Shown piece after piece: positions 9,799 through 19,348 of a stretch of DNA of 41,682 nucleotides. Each line of letters starts with the position of its first letter. Position 1 is the stretch's first letter. The notes below the pieces were generated by a model, which was not told where the DNA came from, searched no databases, and saw only the letters and a list, made by a program, of their open reading frames with translations. The translations under genes and the position numbers were made by a program. Origin of the DNA: Microcella sp. GTDB taxonomy: Bacteria; Actinomycetota; Actinomycetes; Actinomycetales; Microbacteriaceae. Location: contig NZ_JAUSMI010000013.1 in assembly GCF_030645145.1 (NCBI RefSeq), positions 1 through 41,682 of the forward strand. The letters are read 5' to 3'.

Positions 9799-10712
9799 CG
9801 GAGTCGACCGATGCGCTCGCTAGCCACGTTCACCGGCTCGCCGTCCTCGTCGGTGCGGGCATCGCGCCGGCCTCCGCCTGGCGCCACGTCATGGCCGCCG
9901 CGCGTCCGGCTGATGCCGCGCTCGCGGCTCTCGTCGACGACCTCGACGCAGGCGCACCGCTCGGTCTCGCGATCGACCGCGTGGCGCGCGATCGCGACGA
10001 CGGGTGGCGGGCGCTCGCCGCCGCGTGGTCGGTCGCGACCTCGAGCGGGGCGCCGCTCGCTCCCGCGCTCTCCGCCTTCGCCGAAGCCGTGCGAGACCGG
10101 GCGGCGGCGCAGCGCGACATCGCGGTCGCGCTCGCCGGGCCGCGCGCCACCGCGCGCATCGTGCTCGCGCTCCCCGTCGTCGCGATCGGTCTGGCGCTCC
10201 TGGCGGGCGCCGACATCCTCGCGAGCCTCGCGCACCCGATCGGCATCGCGAGCATCTTGGCCGGGCTCGCGCTCGGCGTGCTCGCGCGCGCCTGGATGGC
10301 GCGGATGCTCCGCGCTGCGGCTCCGCCTCCGCCCACCGTCGGGCTCGATCTGGATCTGCTCGCCGTCGCTGCGGGCGGCGGTGGCTCTCCGGAGGCCGCT
10401 CGGGCGACCGTCCTGCGGGCGCTCGTCGACCAGGGGCTGCCCGCGCCATCCGGAGCGCAGGCGGCCGATGATGCGCTCTCCCGGCTCGTCGCGCTGTCCC
10501 GCGCGTCGGGGGCTCCGCTCGGAGCGCTCGCGCGGGCCGAGGCAGCGGAGGCCCGGGCGGCGGAGCGAGCGCGGGCTCGACGATCGGCGGAGGAGCTGGC
10601 CGTGCGGCTCATGCTGCCGCTCGGCGTGTGCGTGCTGCCGTCCTTCCTCCTCCTCGGCGTCGTGCCGATGCTCGTCGGGCTCCTCTCCTCCACAGCGGGG
10701 CCGACGGGGTGA
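9795..10712 (+). CDS. Type II secretion F-like membrane protein, apparently TadB+TadC halves in one polypeptide
   Basis: Starts [22 protein letters not shown] (ATGA overlap with tadA); two T2SF-like halves each followed by a hydrophobic segment. Confidence 0.75.
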   Translation: MTESTDALASHVHRLAVLVGAGIAPASAWRHVMAAARPADAALAALVDDLDAGAPLGLAIDRVARDRDDGWRALAAAWSVATSSGAPLAPALSAFAEAVRDRAAAQRDIAVALAGPRATARIVLALPVVAIGLALLAGADILASLAHPIGIASILAGLALGVLARAWMARMLRAAAPPPPTVGLDLDLLAVAAGGGGSPEAARATVLRALVDQGLPAPSGAQAADDALSRLVALSRASGAPLGALARAEAAEARAAERARARRSAEELAVRLMLPLGVCVLPSFLLLGVVPMLVGLLSSTAGPTG

Positions 10713-10837
10713 CCTCGCGAGTCTTCGCGGTCCGCATCGCCGCGACCTCCCCGCGATGCGCACACTGGACACCGTTCGTGCCCTCGACAGCGCTCACCTC
10801 GACTCGTGCGCGCACCGACCAGAAAGGCGCGACCCCC

Positions 10838-11146
10838 ATGTCTCGCAGCCACTCCTCTCTTATGCAGCCGTCCTTCGCACTCGCGGGGGCCTCCTCGCGA
10901 CGTGCTCCTGGCCTGTGCTCGCCCGTCCGGCAGCGCGCTGCGCTCGTCGCGGCCGTCCGGTCCGGAGATGGAGCCCCGCGCTCCCTCTCTCTTGCGGATG
11001 ACCGCGGTGCGGCGACCGCCGAGTACGCGATCGCGACGATGGCGGCGGTCGGGTTCGCGAGCCTCCTGGTCGTCATCATGCGCAGCGACGAGGTGCGGGG
11101 CATCCTCACCGACATGGTGCGCACCGCGCTGTCCTTCGGCGGATGA
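10838..11146 (+). CDS. DUF4244 / Flp-pilin-like protein
   Basis: MSRSHSSLMQ...ADDRGAATAEYAIATMAAVGFASLLVVIMRSDEVRGILTDMVRTALSFGG. Confidence 0.8.
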   Translation: MSRSHSSLMQPSFALAGASSRRAPGLCSPVRQRAALVAAVRSGDGAPRSLSLADDRGAATAEYAIATMAAVGFASLLVVIMRSDEVRGILTDMVRTALSFGG

Positions 11147-11505
11147 CGGGAGTGGCGCGGCCGCCGCGACGGACGGCGAGCCGTGATCGCGGAGCCGTCA
11201 CGGCGGAGACTGCGATCGCGATCCCCGCGGTCGTCCTCGTCCTCGTCGCGAGCCTGCAGGGTCTGGGCGCGGCGACGCTCCTGCTCCGCGCGCAGGACGC
11301 GGCGGCCGACGCCGCCCGCTCCCTCGCCCGTGGCGACCCCGACGGCGCGGCGGCCGCGCAGATCGCGGCCGCCGCCCCGGGCGGCCGGCTGCGCTTCGAA
11401 GGCTCGGGCGGGATGGTCTGCGCGACGGTGAGCGTGCGTCCGCGCATCCTCTCGATCCCGATCGAGCTCGACGCGCGGTCGTGCGCGCTCGACGAGGGGC
11501 GCTGA
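11143..11505 (+). CDS. TadE-like pseudopilin protein
   Basis: SRDRGAVTAETAIAIPAVVLVLVASLQGLGAATLLLRAQDAAADAARSLARG. Confidence 0.8.
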   Translation: MTGVARPPRRTASRDRGAVTAETAIAIPAVVLVLVASLQGLGAATLLLRAQDAAADAARSLARGDPDGAAAAQIAAAAPGGRLRFEGSGGMVCATVSVRPRILSIPIELDARSCALDEGR

Positions 11506-11825
11506 TGGCGGGCGCTCCGCTCGTCCTCGGCCTCATCGCCGTCGTCGCCGCCGGCGGCGGGGGAGCGGTCGTCGCGGGGACCGCGCTCGTCGAGTCGCAG
11601 AGGCTCGCCGGTGCCGCCGACGCCGCCGCGCTCGCGGGAGGGGACGCACTCCTCGGCTGGCTCGCCGAGCCCCCGTGCGCGGTCGCCTCCCGTGTCGCGG
11701 CGGCCAATCGCACGCACCTCGCCGCCTGCCGAGTAGAAGGGCTCGAGATCGTCGTCGCCGTCTCCGGAACCGCTGCGGGGCTGCCCGTGGAACGCTCCTC
11801 GCGAGCCGGTCCGCCTCCGTCGTGA
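11505..11825 (+). CDS. Rv3654c-like TadE-type membrane protein
   Basis: MAGAPLVLGLIAVVAAGGGGAVVAGTALVESQRLAGAADAAALAGGDALL; position in tad-like cluster. Confidence 0.75.
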   Translation: MAGAPLVLGLIAVVAAGGGGAVVAGTALVESQRLAGAADAAALAGGDALLGWLAEPPCAVASRVAAANRTHLAACRVEGLEIVVAVSGTAAGLPVERSSRAGPPPS

Positions 11826-11951
11826 GCCGCCCGCCCTGGGACGCCGCCTTCGACAACCTGTGTATGGTGTGCCAGAACGCGGCATGCGCGCCGCAGCGAC
11901 CGCCGGGGTGCGGAGTCATCCCCCCGGACGCCCCTGAGATCGAGGAGTACC

Positions 11952-14723
11952 GTGCCGAGCACGAAGAAGCTGGTCATCGTCGAGTCGCCTGCGAAGGCGA
12001 AGACGATCGGCAAGTACCTGGGCGACGGCTACGAGGTGCAGGCCTCCGTCGGGCACGTGCGCGACCTCATCGAGCCGAAGAACCTGCCCGCCGAGCTCAA
12101 GAAGGGCCCGCTCGGCAAGTTCTCGATCGACGTCGACAACGGCTTCGAGCCGTACTACGTCGTCTCCGATGAGAAGAAGCGCGTGATCGCCGACCTCAAG
12201 AAGGCGCTCAAGGGCGCCGACGAGCTCTTCCTCGCCACGGATGAGGACCGCGAGGGCGAGGCCATCGCGTGGCACCTCCTCCAGGTGCTCAAGCCGTCCG
12301 TTCCCGTCAAGCGCATGGTCTTCCACGAGATCACGCCGGAGGCGATCGCCCGAGCCACCGAGTCCACTCGCGAGCTCGACACCGCGCTCGTCGACGCTCA
12401 GGAGACCCGGCGCATCCTCGACCGACTCTACGGCTACGAGGTGAGCCCCGTGCTGTGGCGCAAGGTCGGCCCCGGGCTCAGCGCCGGACGCGTCCAGTCG
12501 GCGGCGACCCGCCTCGTCGTCGACCGCGAGCGCGAGCGCCTCGCCTTCGTCGCCGCCCAGTACTGGGATCTCGACACGACCCTCTGCCCGGTCGATGCCG
12601 AGACCGCGTTCACCGCACGCCTCACGCGCCTCGCCGGCAAGAAGGTCGCGAGCGGCCGCGACTTCGACGACCGGGGCGAGCTCAAGGGCTCCGGCACGAT
12701 CGCGCTCGACGAGGCGACGGCCACGGCGCTCGCCGAGGCCCTCCGGTCGCCCGATGTCGCGGTCACGGTCACCAAGGTCGAGTCCAAGCCCTACACGCGC
12801 CGACCGGCCGCCCCGTTCACGACCTCGACCCTGCAGCAGGAGGCCGCGCGCAAGCTCCGCTTCACCGCTCGACAGACCATGTCGGTCGCGCAGTCGCTCT
12901 ACGAGAACGGCTACATCACCTACATGCGCACCGACTCGTCCTCGCTGTCGCAGCAGGCCGTCGCCGCCGCTCGCACTCAGGCTTCCTCGCTCTACGGCGC
13001 GGAGAGCATCCCCGACAAGCCGCGCGTCTACGCGAGCAAGTCCAAGAACGCGCAGGAGGCCCACGAGGCGATCCGCCCCGCCGGTGACACCTTCCGCACT
13101 CCGAGCGCGCTCGAGGGCACCCTCCGCGGGAACGACTGGAAGCTCTACGACCTCATCTGGAAGCGCACCATCGCGAGCCAGATGGCGGATGCCCGTGGCC
13201 AGACCGCCTCGGTCGCCATCCAGGCCGGCCCGCTCACCGCCCCCGCCGAGGCCGGTGCGATCGCCGAGTTCGCCGCGAGCGGCACCGTCATCACCTTCCG
13301 CGGGTTCCTCGCGGCGTATGAGGAGGGTCGTGACGAGGAGCGGGACGCGGAGAAGAACGCCGCGGACGCTGAGGCGAAGCTCCCCCCGCTCGCCGAAGGG
13401 CAGACCCTCTCGGTGCAGGACGTCGAGGCGAAGGGCCACGAGACGAGCCCGCCGCCGCGCTACACCGAGGCGAGCCTCGTCAAGGCGCTCGAGGAGCGCG
13501 GCATCGGCCGCCCCTCCACCTACGCGGCGATCATCTCCACCATCGTCGACCGCGGGTACGTCACGCCGCGGGGCACCGCGCTCGTGCCGAACTGGATCGC
13601 GTTCAGCGTCGTCCGTCTGCTGGAGGAGAACTTCGCCGACCTCGTCGAGTACGACTTCACCGCCGAGATGGAGGCCGACCTCGACCGCATCGCGAACGGC
13701 GAGGCCGACCGCACCGACTGGCTCAAGGGCTTCTACTTCGGCGACGCGCACCAGCCCGGCCTCCGCCCCGTCATCGACAACCTCGGCGACATCGACGCGA
13801 AGACCCTCAACTCGATGCCGATCACCGACGAGATCACTCTGCGCATCGGCAAGTACGGCCCCTACCTCGAGGTCGCCGAGGAGGGATCGGAGACGCCGCG
13901 CCGCGTCAACCTCCCGGAGGACCTCGCGCCCGACGAGCTCACGCCGATCAAGGCGCAGGAGCTCATCGATGCGCCCGTCGTCGGCGATCGCGTCCTCGGC
14001 ATCAACCCCGAGAACGGGAAGCAGGTCGTGGCGAAGGACGGCCGCTTCGGCCCGTATGTGACCGAGGTCGACCCTGAGCCCGAGACCCCCGCGGAGCCCG
14101 CGGCCGCAGAGCCGGTCGTCGACCCCGCCACGGGCGAGGTCGTCGAGCCGCCCAAGAAGCGCGCGCCCGCGAAGAAGAAGGCCGCGGCGGAGAAGCCGCG
14201 CACGGCATCCCTCTTCAAGGACATGGACCCGGCGACGGTCGACTTCGAGACGGCGATGAAGCTCCTGAGCCTGCCGCGCGAGGTCGGGCTCGACCCCGAG
14301 TCGAGCGAGCCGATCACGGCGCAGAACGGCCGCTACGGCCCGTACCTGAAGAAGGGCACCGACACGCGATCGCTCGATTCCGAGGACCAGATCTTCGAGA
14401 TCGACCTCGACGGAGCGCTGGCGAAGTTCGCCGAGCCGAAGTACGGCGCGCGCCGCGCGTCGAGCGCGCTCAAGGAGTTCGACGCCGACCCCGTGAGCGG
14501 CAAGCCGATCAAGATCAAGGACGGCCGCTTCGGCCCGTACGTGACCGACGGCGAGACGAACGCGACCATCCCGCGCGGCGAGGAGGTCGAGTCGGTCGAC
14601 TTCGATCGTGCCGTGCAGCTGCTCGCCGACAAGCGCGCCAAGGGCCCCGCCAAGAAGCCCGTCAAGCGCGCCGCGGCGAAGAAGCCCGCCCCCAAGCGCA
14701 CGACCGCGGCCAAGAAGAAGTAG
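11952..14723 (+). CDS. topA: DNA topoisomerase I
   Basis: MPSTKKLVIVESPAKAKTIGKYLG, TDEDREGEAIAWHLLQVL, ITYMRTDSSSLS, repeated GRFGPYV units, Lys-rich tail; GTG start. Confidence 0.97.
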   Translation: MPSTKKLVIVESPAKAKTIGKYLGDGYEVQASVGHVRDLIEPKNLPAELKKGPLGKFSIDVDNGFEPYYVVSDEKKRVIADLKKALKGADELFLATDEDREGEAIAWHLLQVLKPSVPVKRMVFHEITPEAIARATESTRELDTALVDAQETRRILDRLYGYEVSPVLWRKVGPGLSAGRVQSAATRLVVDRERERLAFVAAQYWDLDTTLCPVDAETAFTARLTRLAGKKVASGRDFDDRGELKGSGTIALDEATATALAEALRSPDVAVTVTKVESKPYTRRPAAPFTTSTLQQEAARKLRFTARQTMSVAQSLYENGYITYMRTDSSSLSQQAVAAARTQASSLYGAESIPDKPRVYASKSKNAQEAHEAIRPAGDTFRTPSALEGTLRGNDWKLYDLIWKRTIASQMADARGQTASVAIQAGPLTAPAEAGAIAEFAASGTVITFRGFLAAYEEGRDEERDAEKNAADAEAKLPPLAEGQTLSVQDVEAKGHETSPPPRYTEASLVKALEERGIGRPSTYAAIISTIVDRGYVTPRGTALVPNWIAFSVVRLLEENFADLVEYDFTAEMEADLDRIANGEADRTDWLKGFYFGDAHQPGLRPVIDNLGDIDAKTLNSMPITDEITLRIGKYGPYLEVAEEGSETPRRVNLPEDLAPDELTPIKAQELIDAPVVGDRVLGINPENGKQVVAKDGRFGPYVTEVDPEPETPAEPAAAEPVVDPATGEVVEPPKKRAPAKKKAAAEKPRTASLFKDMDPATVDFETAMKLLSLPREVGLDPESSEPITAQNGRYGPYLKKGTDTRSLDSEDQIFEIDLDGALAKFAEPKYGARRASSALKEFDADPVSGKPIKIKDGRFGPYVTDGETNATIPRGEEVESVDFDRAVQLLADKRAKGPAKKPVKRAAAKKPAPKRTTAAKKK

Positions 14724-14728
14724 TCCGC

Positions 14729-15361
14729 GTGACCGGCCTCTTCCTGACGTTCGAGGGCGGCGACGGCTCGGGCAAGTCGACGCAGTCCGCGCTCCTCACG
14801 GAGTGGCTGACGAGTCGAGGCGAGACCGTCGTCCACGCGCGCGAGCCCGGCGGCACCGAGCTCGGGCTCGAGCTGCGCGAGATCATCCTGCACCGCCGCG
14901 GCTACATCGCCCCGCGCGCCGAGGCGCTGCTGTACGCCGCCGATCGCGCGCACAACATCGCGACGGTCGTGCGGCCCGCGCTCGAGCGCGGCGACGTGGT
15001 GATCCAGGACCGATACCTCGATTCGTCGGTCGCCTACCAGGGCGCCGGGCGCGTGCTGTCGACCGACGAGGTGCGCGGCCTCTCGCTCTGGGCGACCGAG
15101 GGGCTGCTCCCGCACCTGACGGTGCTGCTCGATCTCGATCCCTCGCTCGGCCGCGAGCGCCTCGACGCGAGCCGCACGCGGTACGACCGGCTCGAGGCCG
15201 AGGCCGCGGTCTTCCACGAGCGCGTCCGCGACGCGTATCTCGCCCTCGCGCGCGACGAGCCCGATCGCTTCCTCGTCCTCGACGCGACCGAGCCGGTCGC
15301 GACCCTGCAGGAGCGCATCCGCACTCGCGTGTCCGCGCTGCTCGATACCCTGACCGCATGA
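14729..15361 (+). CDS. tmk: Thymidylate kinase
   Basis: LFLTFEGGDGSGKSTQSALLTEWL, REPGGTELGLELREIIL, DRYLDSSVAYQGAGR; GTG start. Confidence 0.95.
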   Translation: MTGLFLTFEGGDGSGKSTQSALLTEWLTSRGETVVHAREPGGTELGLELREIILHRRGYIAPRAEALLYAADRAHNIATVVRPALERGDVVIQDRYLDSSVAYQGAGRVLSTDEVRGLSLWATEGLLPHLTVLLDLDPSLGRERLDASRTRYDRLEAEAAVFHERVRDAYLALARDEPDRFLVLDATEPVATLQERIRTRVSALLDTLTA

Positions 15362-16512
15362 CGGGCTGGGACGACCTCACCGGGCAGGAGGCGGCGATCG
15401 CCCTTCTGCGCTCGGCGGCGAGCGACCCCGCCTCGATGACGCACGCGTGGCTCATCACGGGGCCCCCCGGCTCCGGTCGGTCGAACCTCGCGTTCGCCTT
15501 CGCGACCGAGCTCCTCACCCCTCAGCCCGCCGCGGCGGCGGTCACCGCCGCGCAGGTCGCGGCTCGGACCCACCCCGACCTCGCCGTGCTCGCGACCGAG
15601 CGCGTCATCATCTCGATCGACGAGGTGCGGCAGCTGGTCTCGCAGAGCCAGTACTCGCCGAGCGTCGCGCCGTACCGCGTCATCATCGTCGAGGACGCCG
15701 ATCGCATGACCGAGCGCACGTCGAACGTGCTCCTGAAGGCGCTCGAGGAGCCGCCGCCGCGCACCGTCTGGATCCTGTGCGCCCCGAGCGCCGCCGACCT
15801 CATCCCGACGATCCGGTCGCGCGTGCGCGCCGTCCGGCTCCGCGTGCCGAGCGTGCGCGAGGTGGCCGACCTGCTCGAGCGCCGCGACGGCGTCGAGCCG
15901 AGCCTCGCCGAGCGCGCCGCCCGCGAGGCGCAGAGCCACATTGGGATGGCCCTCCGACTCGCGACGGACGCCGAGGCCCGCGAGCGGCGGGCCCGCACCC
16001 TCGAGCTCGCGCTCGGCGTGACGAGCGTCTCGCGCGCCGTGCTCGCCGCGGAGCAGCTCGTCGCCCTCGCCACGGACGACGCCAAGGCCTTCACCGCCGA
16101 GCGCGAGGCTCTCGAGCGCGACGCCGCGCTCCGTTCGCTCGGGCTCGAACCGGGCGGAACCGTTCCTCCCGCGATGCGCGGCGCGCTCAAGGCTCTCGAG
16201 GAGGACCAGAAGCGCCGTGCGACCCGATCGGTCCGCGATGGCATCGATCGCGTGCTCGTCGATCTGCTCTCGCTCTACCGGGATCTGCTGCTTCTGCAGC
16301 TCGACGCCGGCATCGAGCTCGTGAACGAGTCGCAGCGCGCACGGCTCGAGGAGGTTGCGCGCTCGAGCCCGGCCGAGCAGTCGCTCGCGGCGCTCGACGC
16401 GATCGGGCAGGCGCGCCGACGGGTCGAGGGCAATACACCGCCCGTCCTCGCGCTCGAGGCGATGCTCATCACGGCCAGCGGACGGGTGCCCGCGTTAGGC
16501 TCGCGGGCGTGA
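15358..16512 (+). CDS. holB: DNA polymerase III subunit delta'
   Basis: MTGWDDLTGQEAAIALLRSAAS...TGPPGSGRSNLAFAFATELL, EDADRMTERTSNVLLKALEEPPPRTVWILCAPS; follows tmk. Confidence 0.93.
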   Translation: MTGWDDLTGQEAAIALLRSAASDPASMTHAWLITGPPGSGRSNLAFAFATELLTPQPAAAAVTAAQVAARTHPDLAVLATERVIISIDEVRQLVSQSQYSPSVAPYRVIIVEDADRMTERTSNVLLKALEEPPPRTVWILCAPSAADLIPTIRSRVRAVRLRVPSVREVADLLERRDGVEPSLAERAAREAQSHIGMALRLATDAEARERRARTLELALGVTSVSRAVLAAEQLVALATDDAKAFTAEREALERDAALRSLGLEPGGTVPPAMRGALKALEEDQKRRATRSVRDGIDRVLVDLLSLYRDLLLLQLDAGIELVNESQRARLEEVARSSPAEQSLAALDAIGQARRRVEGNTPPVLALEAMLITASGRVPALGSRA

Positions 16513-18050
16513 CGACCCGACCCCGCCGCTCCGCCGTCGCTCTGGCCCTCGTCGCGGTGCTGGCGCTCTCGGGCTGCGTGCCGACCTGGCTGAGCGGGCT
16601 CACGGGGCAGGACACCTCGACGCCCACGGGCGAGGAGGTCGACGCGGGGCTCGAGCCGTACTACCGGCAGGCGCTCGTCTGGGAGCGATGCGGCGGCGGT
16701 GCTCAGTGCGCGACCGCGATCGCGCCGCTCGACTGGGACGACCCCGGCGAGGGGGACGACGTCGAGCTCGCGCTCGTGCGCTACCGGGCGACCGAGGAGG
16801 CCCAGGGCTCGCTCTTCGTGAATCCAGGAGGCCCCGGCGCCTCGGGCTTCGACTTCGTCCGCGACAGCGTCGACTTCGCGGTGAGCGAGCGACTGCGCGA
16901 GCGCTTCGACGTCATCGGATGGGACCCGCGCGGCGTCGGCCGGTCCTCCGCCGTGACGTGCTTCACCGACCCCGCCGACATGGACGAGTTCATCTACGGC
17001 GTGCCGGAGGCCGAGCCCGAGACCCCGGAATGGGTCGACGAGCTCGAGCGCAGCGCGCAGCGCTTCGTCGACGCGTGCGCCGAGAACTCCGGTGACCTCC
17101 TCGAGCACGTCGACACCGACTCCACGGTGCGCGATCTCGACATGCTCCGAGCCGTCGTCGGCGACGAGTCCCTGAACTACTTCGGCTACTCCTACGGGAC
17201 GGAGATCGGCGCCCGCTACGCCGACCGCTTCCCCGAGCGCGTCGGTCGGCTGGTCCTCGACGGCGCGACCGACCCGACGACGACCCAGTTCGAGGTCGTC
17301 CTCGCGCAGTCCATCGGGTTCGAGTCCGCGCTCACCACGTACCTGACGGAATGCGCCGCCGCAGCGACGTGCCCCTTCCCGACCGACACCGCCGCCGCCC
17401 TCGCGGTCGTCGAGCAGCTCTACGAGCGGCTCGAGAGCGACCCCATCGCCGGGCCCGACGGCCGGCTCTTCACCGATTCCGTGCTCGACATCGCGGTCGC
17501 GACCGCCCTCTACGACGAGGCGTCGTGGGAGTTCCTGAGCCAGATGTTCACCGAGCTGCGCACGGGGGTCGTCGAGACCGGCTTCCTCCTGGCCGACTTC
17601 TACTACGGCCGCGAGAACGGCGAGTACCTCGACAACTCGCTCGAGGCGTTCATCGCGATCAACTGCCTCGACTATCCCGTCGAGCGCGACGCCGAGCGCA
17701 TCATCGAGCAGAACGCGGCCATCGCCGAGGCCGCGCCCGTGACCTCGGACCCCAGCGTGCTCGGCGATGTGGTCTGCCAGAACTGGCCGCACGAGTTCGA
17801 GGGCGAGCTCGAGCCCGTCCGCGCCGAGGGCGCTCCGCCCATCCTCGTCATCGGGACCACGGGCGATCCGGCCACCCCGTACGTCTGGGCCGAGGCGCTC
17901 GCCGAGCAGCTCGAGAGCGGCGTGCTCCTCACCTACGACGGGGAGGGCCACATCGCCTACGACGAAGGCGACCCGTGCATCAACGACCTCGTCGACGACT
18001 ACCTCATCTCCGGGGCGGTGCCCGCGAGCGACCCCGTCTGCGCCGGCTGA
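16509..18050 (+). CDS. Alpha/beta hydrolase lipoprotein with TAP-like C-terminal domain (tripeptidyl aminopeptidase type)
   Basis: Lipobox LALSGC; NPGGPGASGFDFV; YFGYSYGTEIGARYADRFPERVGRLVLDGATDPT; PPILVIGTTGDPATPYVWAEALAEQL. Confidence 0.92.
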   Translation: MTTRPRRSAVALALVAVLALSGCVPTWLSGLTGQDTSTPTGEEVDAGLEPYYRQALVWERCGGGAQCATAIAPLDWDDPGEGDDVELALVRYRATEEAQGSLFVNPGGPGASGFDFVRDSVDFAVSERLRERFDVIGWDPRGVGRSSAVTCFTDPADMDEFIYGVPEAEPETPEWVDELERSAQRFVDACAENSGDLLEHVDTDSTVRDLDMLRAVVGDESLNYFGYSYGTEIGARYADRFPERVGRLVLDGATDPTTTQFEVVLAQSIGFESALTTYLTECAAAATCPFPTDTAAALAVVEQLYERLESDPIAGPDGRLFTDSVLDIAVATALYDEASWEFLSQMFTELRTGVVETGFLLADFYYGRENGEYLDNSLEAFIAINCLDYPVERDAERIIEQNAAIAEAAPVTSDPSVLGDVVCQNWPHEFEGELEPVRAEGAPPILVIGTTGDPATPYVWAEALAEQLESGVLLTYDGEGHIAYDEGDPCINDLVDDYLISGAVPASDPVCAG

Positions 18051-18148
18051 CCCGGAGCGGGCGGGCTGACGCCGTCGCCCTGCCTGTGCGGAGGGCGCCC
18101 GCAGGATGGGCTAGACTCCATAGCCGTGTCCCGGTGCGAACCGAGCAC

Positions 18149-18221
18149 GCCGCCTTAGCTCAGTCGGCAGAGCGATTCACTCGTAATGAATAGGTCGTGG
18201 GTTCGATTCCCACAGGCGGCC
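18149..18221 (+). tRNA. tRNA-Thr(CGT)
   Basis: GCCGCCTTAGCTCAGTCGGCAGAGCGATTCACTCGTAATGAATAGGTCGTGGGTTCGATTCCCACAGGCGGC; CCA follows. Confidence 0.96.
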
Positions 18222-18243
18222 CCACCCCCCTCCCGCTCGTCGC

Positions 18244-19170
18244 TCACACGACGATCGGCACCGCCACGGTCCTCAGCGCGACCGTGTAGCCCTGGGCATA
18301 GCCCGTCGCGTTCGGGTGGAACGCATCGACGCTGCGGAACAGGCTCCAGTCGTTGATCCACGGGCTCGCGCTGCCGATGCCGTGCCCCGCGAAGATCGCG
18401 GTGACGTCGACGAACACGGCGCCCGCGGCTTCGGCGTTGGCCCGGATGACCGCGTTGAGCGTGATCGTCTGCGCGTTCACCTCGTCGGCCCACACGTACT
18501 TCGCGTTCGTCCCGGAGGCGTCGAGGTGGAACAGCTGCGGGTAGCCCGTGACGACGACGCGCGCTCCCGCGGCGCGTGCCTGGACGGCGTCGACGACGCC
18601 TTGGATGCTCGCGGCGAACTCCGGCGACGCGGCGATGGCGGTGCCGGCGTCGATGCTCGACGCGCACGAGCTCGAGATGAGGACGAAGCAGTTGCGCATG
18701 ACCGTTCCGAACCCGACGTCGTTGCCGCCGACGGTGATCGTCACGACCTTCGCCGTCGTCGGGATGGCCGGAACCTGCCCGGAGATCACCTGCGCCGTGG
18801 TCGCACCGGAGCACGCCGGGAAGGCCACGAGCCGGAGAGTCGCCTCGGCGTCGAGCAGAGAGGGGTAGCTCCGCGAGCTGCGGTAGCAGCTCGTGTCCAG
18901 GTAGCTGCGAGCGCCCGTGCCGGCCGCGAACGAGTCGCCGATCGCGGCGTACTCGGCCTCGCCTCCACCGCCTCCACCGCCGCCACCGCCTCCGTTCCCG
19001 CCCCCGGGCTTCCCCCCGCCCGGGCTCGTCGGCTTGGCCGCCCACGCGGCATCGTCGCCGACCACCGGGATGGGGGCCAGGACGAGCGCGAGGGCCGCGA
19101 TCGCCGACGCGATCGACACGATCGCGCTGCGACGAGCGAGAGGCCGGAGGCGTCCGCGAGTGATGAGCAT
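18244..19170 (-). CDS. Secreted SGNH/GDSL hydrolase with Gly-rich linker
   Basis: Signal-like N-terminus, GGGNGGGGGGGGGGGEAEYAAIGDSFAAGTGA, VVTITVGGNDVGF, DAFHPNATGYAQGY. Confidence 0.9.
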   Translation of the reverse strand: MLITRGRLRPLARRSAIVSIASAIAALALVLAPIPVVGDDAAWAAKPTSPGGGKPGGGNGGGGGGGGGGGEAEYAAIGDSFAAGTGARSYLDTSCYRSSRSYPSLLDAEATLRLVAFPACSGATTAQVISGQVPAIPTTAKVVTITVGGNDVGFGTVMRNCFVLISSSCASSIDAGTAIAASPEFAASIQGVVDAVQARAAGARVVVTGYPQLFHLDASGTNAKYVWADEVNAQTITLNAVIRANAEAAGAVFVDVTAIFAGHGIGSASPWINDWSLFRSVDAFHPNATGYAQGYTVALRTVAVPIVV

Positions 19171-19348
19171 GGGGGTCTCCTTCGGGCAGAGCGCGGCATC
19201 GGCGGGTCGCGGACCGATGCCGGGCGCATCGACGGGCCCGAGGATGACCGAACCGTAGTCCTCGCCGGTGCCGCCCGCAGGCCCCCGAACGGGGGGCGCA
19301 CCGCGGCGCGGTCGCTGGCGGGCCCCCGCGTCCGCGACGCGCCCCGGT

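Noticed and set aside
13862-14723. Repeated GRFGPYV/KYGPYLE units and Lys-Ala tail in topA
   Set aside because: Normal C-terminal repeats and basic tail of actinobacterial topoisomerase I.
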